A program made the translations under genes and the position numbers. The notes beneath the pieces were generated by a model. That model did not search any database. It was not told the DNA's origin and saw only the letters and a list, made by a program, of their open reading frames with translations. Source: Antedon mediterranea (Eukaryota > Echinodermata > Crinoidea > Comatulida > Antedonidae). Taken from it: a stretch of DNA of 64,000 bases. The stretch is taken from positions 29,951,001 to 30,015,000 of the forward strand of contig NC_092673.1 of assembly GCF_964355755.1 (NCBI RefSeq). The letters are read 5' to 3'. Every line of letters starts with the position of its first letter. The stretch's first letter is position 1. Of this stretch, positions 1-10,909 are shown in pieces.

Positions 1-575
1 CTGTGGTTGGACGCATTCTGTGGTGGGACATATTCTGTGTGGGATGCATGCTGTGGTGGGACATATTCTATGGTGGAACATATTCTGTGTGGGACATATT
101 CTGTGGTGGGACACATTCTGTGGTTTGACGCATTCTGTGGTGGGACATATTCTGTGTGGGAAGCATGCTGTGGTGGGACATATTCTATGGTGGGACATAT
201 TCTGTGTGGGACATATTCTGTGTGGGACATATTCTGTGGTGGGACGCATTCTGTGGTGGGACACATTCTGTGGTGGGACATATTCTGTGTGGGACACATT
301 CTGTGGTGGGACATATTCTGTGGTGGGACATATTTTGTGGTGGGACACATTCTGTGGTGGGACATATTCTGTGTGGGACATATTCTGTGGTGGGACATAT
401 TCTGTGGTGGGACATATTTTGTGGTGGGACATATTCTGTGGTGGGACACATTCTGTGGTGGGACATATTCTGTGTGGGACACATTCTGTGGTGGGACACA
501 TTCTGTGGTGGGACATATTTTGTGGTGGGACATATTCTGTGGTGGGACATATTCTGCGGTGGGACATATTCTGTG
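1..575. repeat. 16/17-bp minisatellite, truncated by the window start
   Basis: Tandem array of tctgtggtgggacatat (17 bp) mixed with a 16-bp version lacking one g, with scattered point variants. It is already running at base 1, so its true length is unknown. No unit contains a stop codon on the + strand and unit length varies by one base, so all three + frames and one - frame stay open for 150 codons or more. These reading frames are by-products of the repeat, not genes. The array ends near 575 in unique AT-rich sequence. Confidence 0.95.
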
Positions 576-1810
576 TTGTGGAAATTAGAATATGGAGCAT
601 CAATGGTTATCATTTCCTTATTTTGGATAGTACACATAGGCCTATATACAAAACAAAAAGAGAAAAAAATGTCACCAGGAAATGAATGGCAGCTTCTTCC
701 ACAAAATCTGAACTATCCTAAAATATCAATTTGCACCAATGCTGATGCAGGTTGCATTGTGGAAGTACATTAACTATGGTTTTAATTAAATTATTTAACT
801 GCCAAATCCCACAAATCTTTGCTCAACACCCCAGTAAAAAGAAAACCTTGTGTCCACACATAAACTATGTTTCAACATTTTTAACTAGTTTAATTAAATA
901 TATTTTATTCTCTACAGATTTCTCTATCTAATTAGAATTATTGAAACATTTTGATATTAAAGTCTGTTTTTTTTAAAGTTTGTTTTTTCTTTTTCAAAAT
1001 AATAATTACTTTGAATTTGTTTATAATAAATTCTTCACTAAAGTTTATTGTTGAGAAAAAAAAGAGATCTCTTATCAAGATCCTGTTCAAATAAACTTTA
1101 AATTTAATATTAAAATTGTTTCCGCACGGTTGGCGATCCAGAACTGTGAGTAATCCATCAAGAATTAGAGGCTTTAAAAGCCAAAGTTCCTCATCATATT
1201 ATATTATTATGACAGCAGTTGAATATATTATTACCCCCTTAAAGCAATGGCCTTTACCATTTCTTTCAGTAAATATAAACAACAAAACCTCCCCTGCAGG
1301 TCCTCTTAAAAAAGTAAACACCAGTTGAAAGTAAAATACAGTACAATTATTTTAAAGGGACTAACAGTAGGTTTCTGGGCTCTCTCCCAACCTTCTTGTT
1401 TTGTAAAGGGGCCCTGCAGATTACTGTTATCTATACCAGTCTGTCTGATACCACACAATTAATATACAGCATGGAGATATAATTAGTTTACTGTAATGAT
1501 TGTGTAATACCTAATGACTGAGTCTAACCATACTTTGCTGCAAACTTGGCAGGTAAACAGCTTGAATAAATATAATGGTCCCTGGACATTTGTCTAGGAA
1601 ATATGCAAAACTGGTTTCATGTAACACTTTCGCAGGATCGAAAACAGATAGATGGTAACACTAGCAGTATAAACCATAGGTCTAGGTGAACCGACACCTA
1701 ATGAACAGTGTATTGCATTGCACTCCAATTCAATAAATATTGTAACCCTCCAATATACAGTACTGTATTGGATTTTGGAGTCTATAGTATATTGAATAAG
1801 CAACCCCATA
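576..1810. other. AT-rich intergenic sequence, nothing recognised
   Basis: Homopolymer runs and low-complexity A/T sequence with short open frames that show no family motif, codon pattern or splice context. I see no gene here. Confidence 0.6.
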
Positions 1811-2177
1811 TTAAAGATGTATTGTCCCCCCGAAAAAATTATTATTTAAATTTTTGTTGTTGAATATGCCATTTAAATGTCATATACAGTAATAGTTATC
1901 CATTTTGACCAAAAATTAGATCGAAAAGATTAAATTAAATCGATAGAAAAAACTGTAATTTAAAGCAAAAAATAGTCAAATTGGCTGCCAGCCAATGGAT
2001 TTTTGGTTGAAATTAACCATTTATTTTATCATTTTATAAGAGAAAACATTATTTTTTCAATTTTTTTTTCTATGGAATGGAAGTGATTAATTTTATTAAA
2101 ACTACAAAATAACCTATTCAAAGTCTGATTTAATTAATCTTCATTTTTTATTTTTTTGGGGGACAATACATCTTTAA
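1811..2177. mobile_element. MITE with TTAA flanks (piggyBac-like signature)
   Basis: The left end reads TTAA then AGATGTATTGTCCCCC. The right end is its inverted complement (GGGGGACAATACATCT) followed by TTAA. The roughly 360-bp interior is A/T-rich and has no coding capacity. A TTAA duplication with short terminal inverted repeats is what piggyBac-type transposases leave, so this is probably a non-autonomous derivative. A partial match to the left end (TTAAAGATGTACCGCC region) occurs near 3914. Confidence 0.75.
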
Positions 2178-4201
2178 GTATTTCCTATTGTAAACAGCAT
2201 ACTGTTAATAATAATAGTAAGTTGTATTTGCTCTCAATACATTACATTCAGTTATAATACTACATTAATGTATAATGCAGTCTGTACAATGTCAATGACA
2301 TTATAACATTCACTGTAATGTGTTTTCACACTTAGCTAATGTAGCTTTTTATAAACCTGGACAGTCAGCATATAATTATCGTCATCATAGACAAAATTAG
2401 ACCTGCAAGCGTTAAACATTATCCACATATAATAGCACAAACGAACTTTCTAATGTTCAAACTCTATTAATATGAGTGCACATCACTTATTAGACATAAT
2501 ATGATGGTTTTTTAAATGTCACGTATACAAAATTGAATTTTCCTCTTGTCCAATTTATAAGTTATCTTGTCACAGGTGCCAGGAATAATATGAAGTATTG
2601 AACATAAATGATGACCACATGATCTGACTCACGTTATATGGTACCTTGCACACATTCACCCACATCTAAACTCGAGTCGTAGAGTGTGGATATTTTGCGC
2701 ATAGTCTATGGTTATTTTGCATATCATAGATCTGGATAGAAATTTATAAAATCTAGATATTTCAGCCAGTTATGTATGCAATTTTAACGAATGACTGTGG
2801 TACCAAGAAAGGTGTGCATTATGATTTTATGAGACTTTGTCTTTGAGGGGTGCGCAATTTGTAGCACACCTATAAAAGTTTCAGAAGTTACTCCAGCAGT
2901 TTAAGATATTTCCGTCTATAACAAAACTAATAAAGGATGCATGATTTAGAATTCTGTCCATGTGCGACAGGTAAATCCACACGACATGAATATACTGCTT
3001 ATTGTAAATTATGCACAAATATAGACATATGATACAAAACAGATTGTTCTTAAATACAAATGTTTTTATCCTAAAATATTTATTGCTTCTTTCCTTAATT
3101 CTGTACATTATTATGAGTAAGTTATTACCATACTTTCTTCACCATTTAAATTCCATTCTACTACTGTACAATACAAACGAGAAATAAATTTTATCCTACA
3201 AAGAAATCAACAAAATAAATATTTAAATGTCAAATAATAGAAGGCATGATGACTACTTGTCCACATTTACAGTGAATTACTAAATTATTCTATTACATAA
3301 TAATAATACAATAAAACAAAGAGACCTAATGAATTTGCTAACAAATAATTTTAAGTTAATGTTTTTGTAATTCTTTTAAAAATGTACATTTTTTTACTTC
3401 TTGTAGTAATATACTACTGTAATAGTAATATACTGTCATTAGTAGGGCCTAATTGAATTTACTGACAAAACCGCTATAAAACAGAATATTAAAAGAAACC
3501 TTTCTCTTTAGAAAAATCAACACAGCATATACCAGTATATTGATTAAAATTGCGTCTATTAATTAAAATTATTATTATACTAAACACTAGTACAATATAT
3601 AGTATAGTAGTGGTAGTAGTAGAGGATCTGAAAACTAATACAGTTTATTCAGTGTACAAGGCTATCTTGGAAGCCTAACAAATGTGCGAAATCACAGTGA
3701 GTTTTAGAAATAACACAAGTAAAGTTTAAGTAACTGGTATAAGAGTAGGCAGTCAATTCAAAGGTGGGATTTAGTTTCTTTGTGCAATTTACAAAGACAA
3801 GGACTTATCATTTAGACTAAAAAAGTATTAACTAAGTAATTAGAGAAGTTACTACAGTTGTGTATGTCAAGTTTTTCCATTCACTAAAAGTTTAAAATGC
3901 AAAACAATATATATTAAAGATGTACCGCCTGACATGAAATTGAAGAACCTCAACAGTTCAGCAAAGAATAGGTAAAAAATGGTTGAACAGCATTTTGCCA
4001 ACGTTTTGTTTGTAGATTTTATCAAAAGATAATAATAGTCGGTTAAATAACTTAAAAACTGTGAAATTACATTAAAAATTGATGCAATCTTTGGAACACA
4101 TCAAGACAAAATGTATTAAATTAAATACTAATTGAATTAGTAACTTCTTACTATAGTCCTTCCTTACATCTTTTTGATTTATCCGATCAAATTCTTTAAA
4201 A
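2178..4201. other. AT-rich intergenic sequence downstream of the PP1 subunit gene
   Basis: No coding exon or RNA gene seen. The 3' UTR of the minus-strand gene that ends at 4202 must lie at the right side of this stretch, but I cannot place its polyadenylation site. Confidence 0.5.
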
Positions 4202-5131
4202 TCACCAGTATGGCCTTTCATCTTCTCCGATCCTCCAGTAGGAGAACGACGACCAATCAGCATTGCCGTCTAGACTGGTGTATGGATTTAAACCAATGTT
4301 CTCATCCGTGTTTGCACAATCTCCCAATTCCTCAGCCTTTACCCTGTAATTTAAACCATCATTATTATCCCAAAACTCACCCGATTCGCACTTGTAACAA
4401 ACGCAGAATTCAAATCGTTCAATTCTTTGATTCGTAGGTACGTTAAATTGAAACGAGAATGTATCAAACTTGTCGGATTCGCTGCTATGAATAGAACTGC
4501 CGATCGATTGCACAAATGTAGCATTAAAGTCTGTGAACGATTTCCACCGGTCAAAGGTCGTGCGAAGAAACACTTTCTTCTCATAAGATATATTTTTTAC
4601 TTTTAAAGTGCCCATTACAATTAAACTATCTTTCACAACAATATTTTCAAGACAAACATTTTGATGTTCCAATTGTTTCCTGAACTGTAAATAGTTTGAA
4701 GCGGGCTGGTCAAAACAAGGCACATATTTGTATGTAAATGAAGGCTGCGGCACAGCATCCTGCGTTATCATCTCCAAAACAAGTGGACTCAATAAAGGTG
4801 GAGTATCACTCGATTCTGACATAACTTTTACGCGTGTAAGTGCAAGTCCTTGTGCAAAACGTACTCTCTTCCCCTCAGTTGCTGCTCCTTTATTTTTTTT
4901 TAAAGATAATAAATCGGGAACATCATGACCTCGCAAACATGACCTTAATAATGGTCCGCTATTTGTGCGACTCTCAAAACTCGTCTGCATTGTTTTGGAA
5001 AGCGGCGCCATCTGAATGTTTAAGTCTACTTGTTTTCGATTAATATTTGCGTTGGAGAAAGTAGAAATTGGTGATGAACAACTTAATGTGGTCGGACTGG
5101 ATGTCAGCAGCAGCACAGATTCAACTGGCAT
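4202..5131 (-). CDS. PPP1R3: Protein phosphatase 1 regulatory subunit 3 (glycogen-targeting, CBM21)
   Basis: A 309-residue intact frame. The KRVRF segment at residues 88-92 is the RVxF motif by which these subunits dock on the PP1 catalytic subunit. Residues about 147-264 form a CBM21 starch/glycogen-binding module: LENIVVKDSL, GTLKVKNISYEKKV, RTTFDRWKSFTD, DTFSFQFNVP and the hallmark FWDNNDGLNYRV, which bears the sugar- and glycogen-synthase-binding residues. Family members bring PP1 to glycogen, where it activates glycogen synthase and inactivates phosphorylase. Length and layout match the PPP1R3B/C/D/E group (about 280-320 residues); I cannot choose the paralogue. The N-terminal 85 residues are Ser/Thr-rich and unconserved. 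The frame stays open 20 nt upstream of the ATG to a good 3' splice site (TTTCACTACAG on the minus strand, near 5152), so a 5' exon exists and the start could lie in it, though no in-phase upstream ATG was found. Confidence 0.9.
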   Translation of the reverse strand: MPVESVLLLTSSPTTLSCSSPISTFSNANINRKQVDLNIQMAPLSKTMQTSFESRTNSGPLLRSCLRGHDVPDLLSLKKNKGAATEGKRVRFAQGLALTRVKVMSESSDTPPLLSPLVLEMITQDAVPQPSFTYKYVPCFDQPASNYLQFRKQLEHQNVCLENIVVKDSLIVMGTLKVKNISYEKKVFLRTTFDRWKSFTDFNATFVQSIGSSIHSSESDKFDTFSFQFNVPTNQRIERFEFCVCYKCESGEFWDNNDGLNYRVKAEELGDCANTDENIGLNPYTSLDGNADWSSFSYWRIGEDERPYW

Positions 5132-5151
5132 CTTCTCATCAACTGCACACC

Positions 5152-5510
5152 CTGTAGTGAAACAACAACAACAAAAAAAATTATAGTATTTACAATGTCT
5201 TGTCTACTTTAGTAGAGGTGGGTGGGTAGTATACCAACTAATTGCCTTGGCCCTTCAATCGGTGTGGAACATGGCCTAAAGAGGGTAGCCTAGCTAGTCT
5301 AGTAGGCTAGTACCCTACTCTCTAGCCTAGCCTAGAGGCCCCTAGTAGTAGAGTAGGCTCGCTAGTAAAATGGTAGGCACTTAGTAGGCTATAAACAGCA
5401 CAGCTAGGCTAGATAGATCTGTAGTAGCATAACTAATAGTAATACTACTAGGCAAATTGCTTACCTTATTTGTGTTTGATATACCCTTACATGCCGCATA
5501 ATACAAAATA
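5152..5510 (-). other. Possible 5' intron and untranslated first exon of the PP1 subunit gene
   Basis: Read on the minus strand, an AAATAAG/GTAAGC donor lies near 5464 and the CTACAG acceptor near 5152, giving an intron of about 310 bp. An ATG upstream of that donor (near 5500) would enter exon 2 in the wrong phase, so the upstream exon is most likely non-coding. The intron is filled with CTAG/TAGGCCT-type short repeats (5280-5420). Confidence 0.35.
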
Positions 5511-7344
5511 CCGGCTTTAAAAAAAATTTAAAATGATGGCCTGATTCTTTCGCAATCTACAGAAAATAAAAAAATCTAAAGTTGAAACAAATGACCCCTT
5601 TAAAAAAATAAGTGGATCATACTAATAATATTGAGGATCTATTAAAGAAAAAACATTTATATCTGTTAGATAAACAAACTAATAACATATGTATACATAC
5701 ATATTATATCCAGAAAATGTAAATATTGTAATTTTATATTATAAATTATATAAAATATCATTATTTTAAAACATTTTAAAACATTATTTTAAATCATCTA
5801 CACAATCAAATAGTGGATACAACCCAATATGCAAAGCATGTTCACGTGTACTGAATGGATTTAACGAATCAAAAGAAGGAATACCTCGTTCCATCGTGAT
5901 GTCATCGAACATTTCAACCAATCAGCGAGGTGAATTTCTTATAAGCAACCGTGGGTATTCCTAGCCTTGACAGATTTTTGTCCATGCCATGAGTAAATTA
6001 TACCAACCTTGGTTCTACAGTACCATGAATAAAACGTAATCCATGGTTCTAATTTATTTGGCCCTAATACAGTACTACTATACAAAATCAAGTTCTACTG
6101 TTATTTTTTAATAAAGCAAAACTTCTAGCTAGTTTTTAATGTAAATAATCAGACCCTATTAGTATTCAGATGACATTTAGACTGATGGACAGGTGCACGG
6201 CATCAATGTAATACTAGTAATACAACAAATCAATTTGGATATACAAAAAATGATGAGGTATATTCAGAGCGTCATTCTGGCATGGCGACTGGAGCATCCT
6301 CTACTGCTCTACGGAGCGCCATATAATAGAAATAGTACTACGGTAACTGCTCAAGTGGCACCCAATCTAGCACCAAGGTGGCACAGTGATATAAAATGGA
6401 AATAAGTCACTAATTTTAATATCGTTTCGTAAGTTAATACACTGTGCTCAAGTTGACCCAATTTGGCGCCAGTGGAGCAGTGATATAAAATAGAAATAAA
6501 GTCCCTTAAGATTCAATCTTTTAGTATGTTAATACATTGTGCTCAAGTGGATCCAATTTGGCGACAGTGGAGCACTGTGATATAAATTAGAAATAAAGTC
6601 ACTTAAGTTTCAATATCTTTTCGTATATTAATACACTGTGCTCAAGTGGACCTAATTTGAAGTCACTTAAGTTTAAATGTCTTTTCGTATGTTAATACAC
6701 TGTGCTCAAGTGGACACGATTTGGCACCAGTGAAGCACAGTGATATAAACAACAAATAAGTTACTGAATGTTAATATCTTTTCGTATGTTAATTCAGTGG
6801 ATCCAATTTGGCGCCAGTGGTAAAACACAAATAGTCACATACAAAAACATCGAAAAAAATACTTTTGAAAATACTTCAAAAATATTTCAAACTTCCAGGT
6901 ATATAGGCTATGTTAAATATCGGTTACTCAATAAAAATTAGTTTCAAGCCAAATCAGTGATTTTAATAACTTGTCTAAGATAAATACTTATTTAGTGTCA
7001 CCGGAGAGTGCAGCTCATTGAAATATGAAATTAAATATTAAGTTGGGGCAGAGCTAATAATGAAAATAGAGCCCAGAATTTCACTTATACTTATTACTAT
7101 ACATAATCAGTCACCTATGGTAATTATGGTAAGTGTTGACCGCGAATGACTAACAATACCATCTTTCCCACTACACCTGCACAACCATTGCATAACAACG
7201 CACGGCATACCAAACCGTTTCGTACACCTGCGATGAAAATATAAAATTCAATTTATTTTAAATTTGAGGGCGGAAAACATAACATTTACGAGATCAAATA
7301 CAGGTTGGAAAAAAAATTAAATTTAAAAAAAAGATGTTAAATGT

Positions 7345-7582
7345 GCTCTCCCTGCCTCAGCACTAAGGCCCTGCCACAGCCTTTTGGGATCGTTTCCAGC
7401 ACATCACCAGATGCATTGATGTTGTCGCCTCATGATGTGTGGTGGAAAGGGGACGTATAATTCTGTGAACCCCAAACACATTGGCCGCATGCCTTTAACT
7501 CTATTCCACCGACCAGCGTGGGAATCGAACCCACGACATACGTGTTGTCAACACGACGCTCAGGCGACTGAGCTATCTGGTC
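7345..7582 (-). mobile_element. tRNA-derived SINE candidate (tRNA-Val-like head)
   Basis: On the minus strand the first 72 nt (7582 down to 7511) fold as a tRNA: acceptor GACCAGA/GCTGGTC with one mismatch, D arm GCTC...GAGC, anticodon loop TTGACAA (GAC, valine), T arm GTGGG TTCGATT CCCAC. A-box TAGCTCAGTCG and B-box GGTTCGATTCC are intact. About 165 bp of non-tRNA sequence continues downstream, as in a SINE body. The alternative is a plain tRNA gene or pseudogene beside unrelated sequence. Confidence 0.55.
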
Positions 7583-7682
7583 ATTTTGGTTTTAACAAGG
7601 TTAATGTGATATTTATGATGAAATGATGAATTACGTAATACGCATATAAATAGACTATTATCAGCTGTTCAGTCATGTAGCA

Positions 7683-7760
7683 GTTTGTGGCCTAACGGGT
7701 AATGCTCAGCTTTGGGTGCTCTCAGCTCTAGTAGATTGGGTTCAAACCCCTACGAATATT
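7683..7760 (+). mobile_element. tRNA-like segment (SINE head or tRNA pseudogene)
   Basis: An A-box-like TGGCCTAACGGGTAATGC is followed about 45 nt later by GGTTCAAACCC, a good B-box with its T-stem, and then an A/T-rich tail. The anticodon arm is poorly formed, so this is not a working tRNA gene. Confidence 0.45.
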
Positions 7761-8109
7761 TTTTTTAAAATAAAAAATAACTACAAAAATAAATAAATAA
7801 AATAATGAATATTGTTTTTCTTTTATTTTGAAAGAGAGATTTTTTGAGGGTTGTAAATGTCAGGCCTAAAACAAGTGGACCTTTTTTAAAATCAGAAACA
7901 AAGTTGCATGGCATTATTTTCCATTAAATAGACTGCCATAAAACCTCGAAAAGAAGCCCATGTGCTCCTTCATTTTAGTACTTTTGGGTGGGCTTCTTTT
8001 CCACATGAAGTTCTTTTCGAGATTACTTTTGCAAACTAAAAGATGGGAGCTGAAAGGTTCCCGGTCGGAACATTTTTTATTTACATGATTTGAACAATCT
8101 TCTAATGTA

Positions 8110-8215
8110 AAAATTAACAATATCAACATTTCAACTTTCAACAAAGCATATTGATCGAAACGTCAAGAAACTCAACAGTTTTTTCAGAACTAATATACGT
8201 GGTGTACCGCAAACT
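8110..8215 (-). repeat. Interspersed repeat, second copy at 31535-31612
   Basis: The reverse complement contains GTTTGCGGTACAC, TATTAGTTCTGAAAA, CTGTTGAGTTTCT and TTTCGATCAATAT, which recur in the same order near 31535-31612 inside prominin intron 15. Phrases of the type GATCGAAACGTC are common near the 3' ends of invertebrate retroelements; that link is inference. Confidence 0.55.
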
Positions 8216-8569
8216 TAATTATCAACAAAGGGTTTTTTTTTCTTAAGTTTATTAAAATTTAGTGACTTTATTTCTATATACCACTACTGTGCTCAATTGA
8301 ACCCAATTTGCCACCAGGAGAGCACAGTGTATTAACATACAAAATATATTAACATTCGGTGACTGGACCAGTTACCGTAGTACTATTTCTATTTCTGAAG
8401 TAAATAAAGGCATAAATAACGCTCCGTAGAGAAGTAGAGAATGATCCATCGTCAGAATGACGCTCTGAAGGAATAGGAGGAATATACGTACCTCAAATGA
8501 TTATGTTATTTAAGAATGTCGCCCTCTGGGGGTTAAGGATACGGCTGCAAAATAGGCCTATTATTATCA

Positions 8570-8785
8570 TCAAAGAGAAAAAACAGATACACACATACGG
8601 CGGACGGACGGAGAAAAACACGACGATCGATCTCATTTCTCATCATCACTTTCCCATTCAGCAGCTAAGTAGGAAGCCTAGATTAGAGAAGTTAAAGAGA
8701 GCTGGCCCCGTGTACTCTCTCTGTTGATTTATATATTTTTAGATATTTTATACGTTACCAAATTGAATCAAGTAGCCTACGTGAG
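8570..8785 (+). promoter_or_regulatory. Possible promoter and untranslated first exon (perhaps of prominin)
   Basis: A CpG-containing stretch (ACACATACGGCGGACGGACG) leads into a pyrimidine-rich segment and ends at a strong donor, CGTGAG/GTAAGA, at 8784-8785. A TAGGCCTA-rich island follows directly (8800-9120). Such islands also lie at the starts of the PP1 subunit gene and the MMS19/UBTD pair. The first coding exon of prominin begins at an acceptor (21255), so prominin needs an upstream exon, and this is the best plus-strand candidate. The link across 12.5 kb is inference. Confidence 0.3.
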
Positions 8786-8799
8786 GTAAGAACATTACT

Positions 8800-9120
8800 C
8801 TAGAGGCCTAGCTAGCTAGGCTAGGCTAGCCTAGGCCTAGGCCTATTTATACGTTGTCGTTGTAATTCAATTGTTCACACGATTCACACATCACAGACAT
8901 TCATCATATTCATGGTCATGATGATGATATTATTGATAGGCTGGCCTAGGCCGGCTAGCTAGGCCGTGGGCCTAGACCATGACTACTAGCTAGGCCTAGC
9001 CTAGTACTACGGATTCCCACTAGCCTAGGCCTATTATTATTAATAATAAATCAGAAAGGCCTGCCTACTATTTAGTCTCAATTAATATTATTAGGCCTAG
9101 AGGCCTACTAGTACTAGTAG
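8800..9120. repeat. TAGGCCTA / CTAGGC-rich island
   Basis: Dense, partly overlapping palindromic words (CTAGGCCTAG, GCTAGCTAGGC, TAGGCCTA) with no fixed period. A smaller cluster follows at 9296-9365. Similar clusters occur at 5280-5420, 46200-46290, 59560-59700 and 60100-60120. Confidence 0.7.
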
Positions 9121-9295
9121 CAGGGAAAAATTTCATTTGAAAATTTTTTTTAGCAAAATTGCTAATCAAACTGATTTTTTAGTAAAGAAACATAGTTTTG
9201 TATTGTATTTTTTGCTACACAATTGTAGAAATGTGTAGCAAAAAGGTTGTTTTGTATAGCTTTTTGCTATGCTACACTGGCGAAATTATTCCCTG
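9121..9295. mobile_element. 175-bp MITE with CAGGGAA termini
   Basis: Starts CAGGGAAAAATTTC and ends GAAATTATTCCCTG, inverted copies with one mismatch. It is flanked on both sides by AGTAG (9116-9120 and 9296-9300), a 5-bp direct repeat fitting a target duplication. The interior repeats the word TTGCTA/TAGCAA on both strands and has no coding capacity. Confidence 0.65.
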
Positions 9296-9365
9296 AGTAG
9301 GCCTAGGCCTAGGTAGGCAATATTATATACTTTTATTTAGCATTTATTACTAGGCCTAGAGGCTA

Positions 9366-10288
9366 TGGAAAGTGTGTTATTTATTGTTTCGGCAATCTCA
9401 AAACCTGGGAAACATGAAATACGATCCATATTTTTCATAATATTTAAGTTGTTGTTTTATCGATAACGAAACCAACACACTGAGTGTGGAGTGCACTTAC
9501 AAATGTTTTGACACGACATAACACATTAATTAATTTTAGTCATAAATTCAACACACTCATATAATATATACGGTACTGTAGTAATGCAATTTGTATCATT
9601 GTTTTATCCTAACTTTCAAACTCTACACTATCAACGATAGGCAACAGTTATTTAATATTAAAAAGTGCGTACATAACAATTTTTCTTGTTTGTTAAAGAA
9701 AATGAAATTTGCAACCATACAAAACTGTACATGTTAATATTGTTAGTTGGTTCTATATAATAGATTATTGAAAAATCTCTACCAACTACTATTTCAGTAC
9801 CGTAATTAAGCCACTCTTATGCACACTTGAAAGCCTAAGTATACCTACTTATAATTGAAATGGTAGGGAGTAATGGTAGAAATATAGTATGGTCATTTGT
9901 TTAAAAAGTTGCTGGCTACTAAATACTTAAACCATAATTTTCAACTAATACTATGAACTGTTTTAATTACATTTTCATCTGTACCAGTAACAGTTTTATT
10001 GTGCAAGTTAAATTCTACTGAGTATTACTAAACTGTTATAATATAAACTGATAAGTCATTTTACCAATTATTCAGACATTTTTTATTTAAAAAAATTAGT
10101 TTCGATTTGGAAGTTGCTTTACTTTTTAAACTGCGGTATAATTTGGTTACTGTATATATTTTTTAAATGGTCAAAAATGTCATCAAATTTGCGTTTACAA
10201 AGTGTCCACTGAGCCAAGGTGTTTGATTTAAATAGTTAATACACTGATGGTTTAGTGTGGCTTCTCACAAATAAAGATTTCAAACCTA
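9366..10288. other. AT-rich non-coding stretch, nothing recognised
   Basis: No ORF with a family motif, no tRNA-like boxes and no clear repeat seen. Confidence 0.55.
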
Positions 10289-10289
10289 T

Positions 10290-10472
10290 AGCTCTGTCTA
10301 CACTTTCAAACTAGTTTGACAAAAAGAGCGTGATGTACCCAAATATGGTAGTGATGCCCAACTATGGTAGTGATATGCCCAACTATGGTAGTGATATGCC
10401 CCACTATGGTATGGTAGTGATATCATCATTTCCATGTATATGGGCATACATAGATAGTGTAGACAGAGCTTT
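10290..10472. mobile_element. Palindromic MITE, family A
   Basis: Ends are GCTCTGTCTACACTTTCAAA and its inverted copy ending TAGTGTAGACAGAGCTTTA. The interior carries the family words 'atggtagtgatatgcccaa' (several times) and 'atatgggcat'. Family A has 14 full or partial copies in this window. Confidence 0.8.
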
Positions 10473-10909
10473 ACGTTCATGTTTACCGTTACGGTAAACA
10501 TGAAACTGAAACTTCTTTTTTTTTATTTGGCCTAATAAATAAATGTTGAGTTGTTTTCAATTACAAGAATTGAAGTAAAGACAGGAGAGAACTTGTATTA
10601 ACATTTCTATGAATTCCCATAAGCACAGGCTCAGGTGTTGAGTGATAAAGATCAAAATTAGCACAAGCGCTTACTGTTCTTGTGAACACTACACTACCAG
10701 CTGGTAAACTATTTTACAGAAAGAATTCATAATGCATCATGTTTTTTTTTTACATATAAAAAAGTAACAATTTCAAATTGTAGAGTAGTGTTTCTTCTAC
10801 TGTAAATAAATGAAATTCAATTATTAAATTTTTTAAATTTACTCAATAAATCTGTCCTATATTGAGAAAATTGCCATGATCTTATGTCATTGATTACTAG
10901 CTGCAATAT

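Larger units (their letters stand above)
6245..8492. mobile_element. Large inverted-repeat element with subterminal repeats
   Basis: The left arm from about 6245 (GAGGTATATTC, CAGAGCGTCATTCTG, CTCTAC, CTACGGAGCG, AGAAATAGTACTACGGTAAC) recurs as its reverse complement in 8365-8492. Just inside the left arm lie about five degenerate direct repeats of roughly 100 bp (6340-6835), each with a tgctcaagtggaccc-like core, a tttggcgccagtggagca block and a tcttttcgtatgttaatac block. One inverted copy sits at 8265-8345. No transposase frame was seen. The interior holds two tRNA-like segments and a repeat also found at 31535. It could be a foldback or MuDR-type non-autonomous element; the class is not decided. 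Confidence 0.65.

Noticed and set aside
1-575. Possible CRISPR-like or satellite array with spacers
   Set aside because: Units are contiguous with no unique spacers, and the surroundings are clearly eukaryotic. The same holds for the other arrays.
7-773. Overlapping ORFs of 150-221 codons in several frames at the window start
   Set aside because: They are produced by a stop-free 16/17-bp tandem repeat; the peptide is a repeat of a few residues in every frame.
4351-5043. Plus- and minus-frame ORFs overlapping the PP1 subunit
   Set aside because: They are other-frame shadows of the CBM21 gene, which has the recognisable domain.
7511-7582. Functional tRNA-Val gene
   Set aside because: Not excluded, but the acceptor and anticodon stems each have a mismatch and a SINE-like body follows, so it is listed as SINE candidate.
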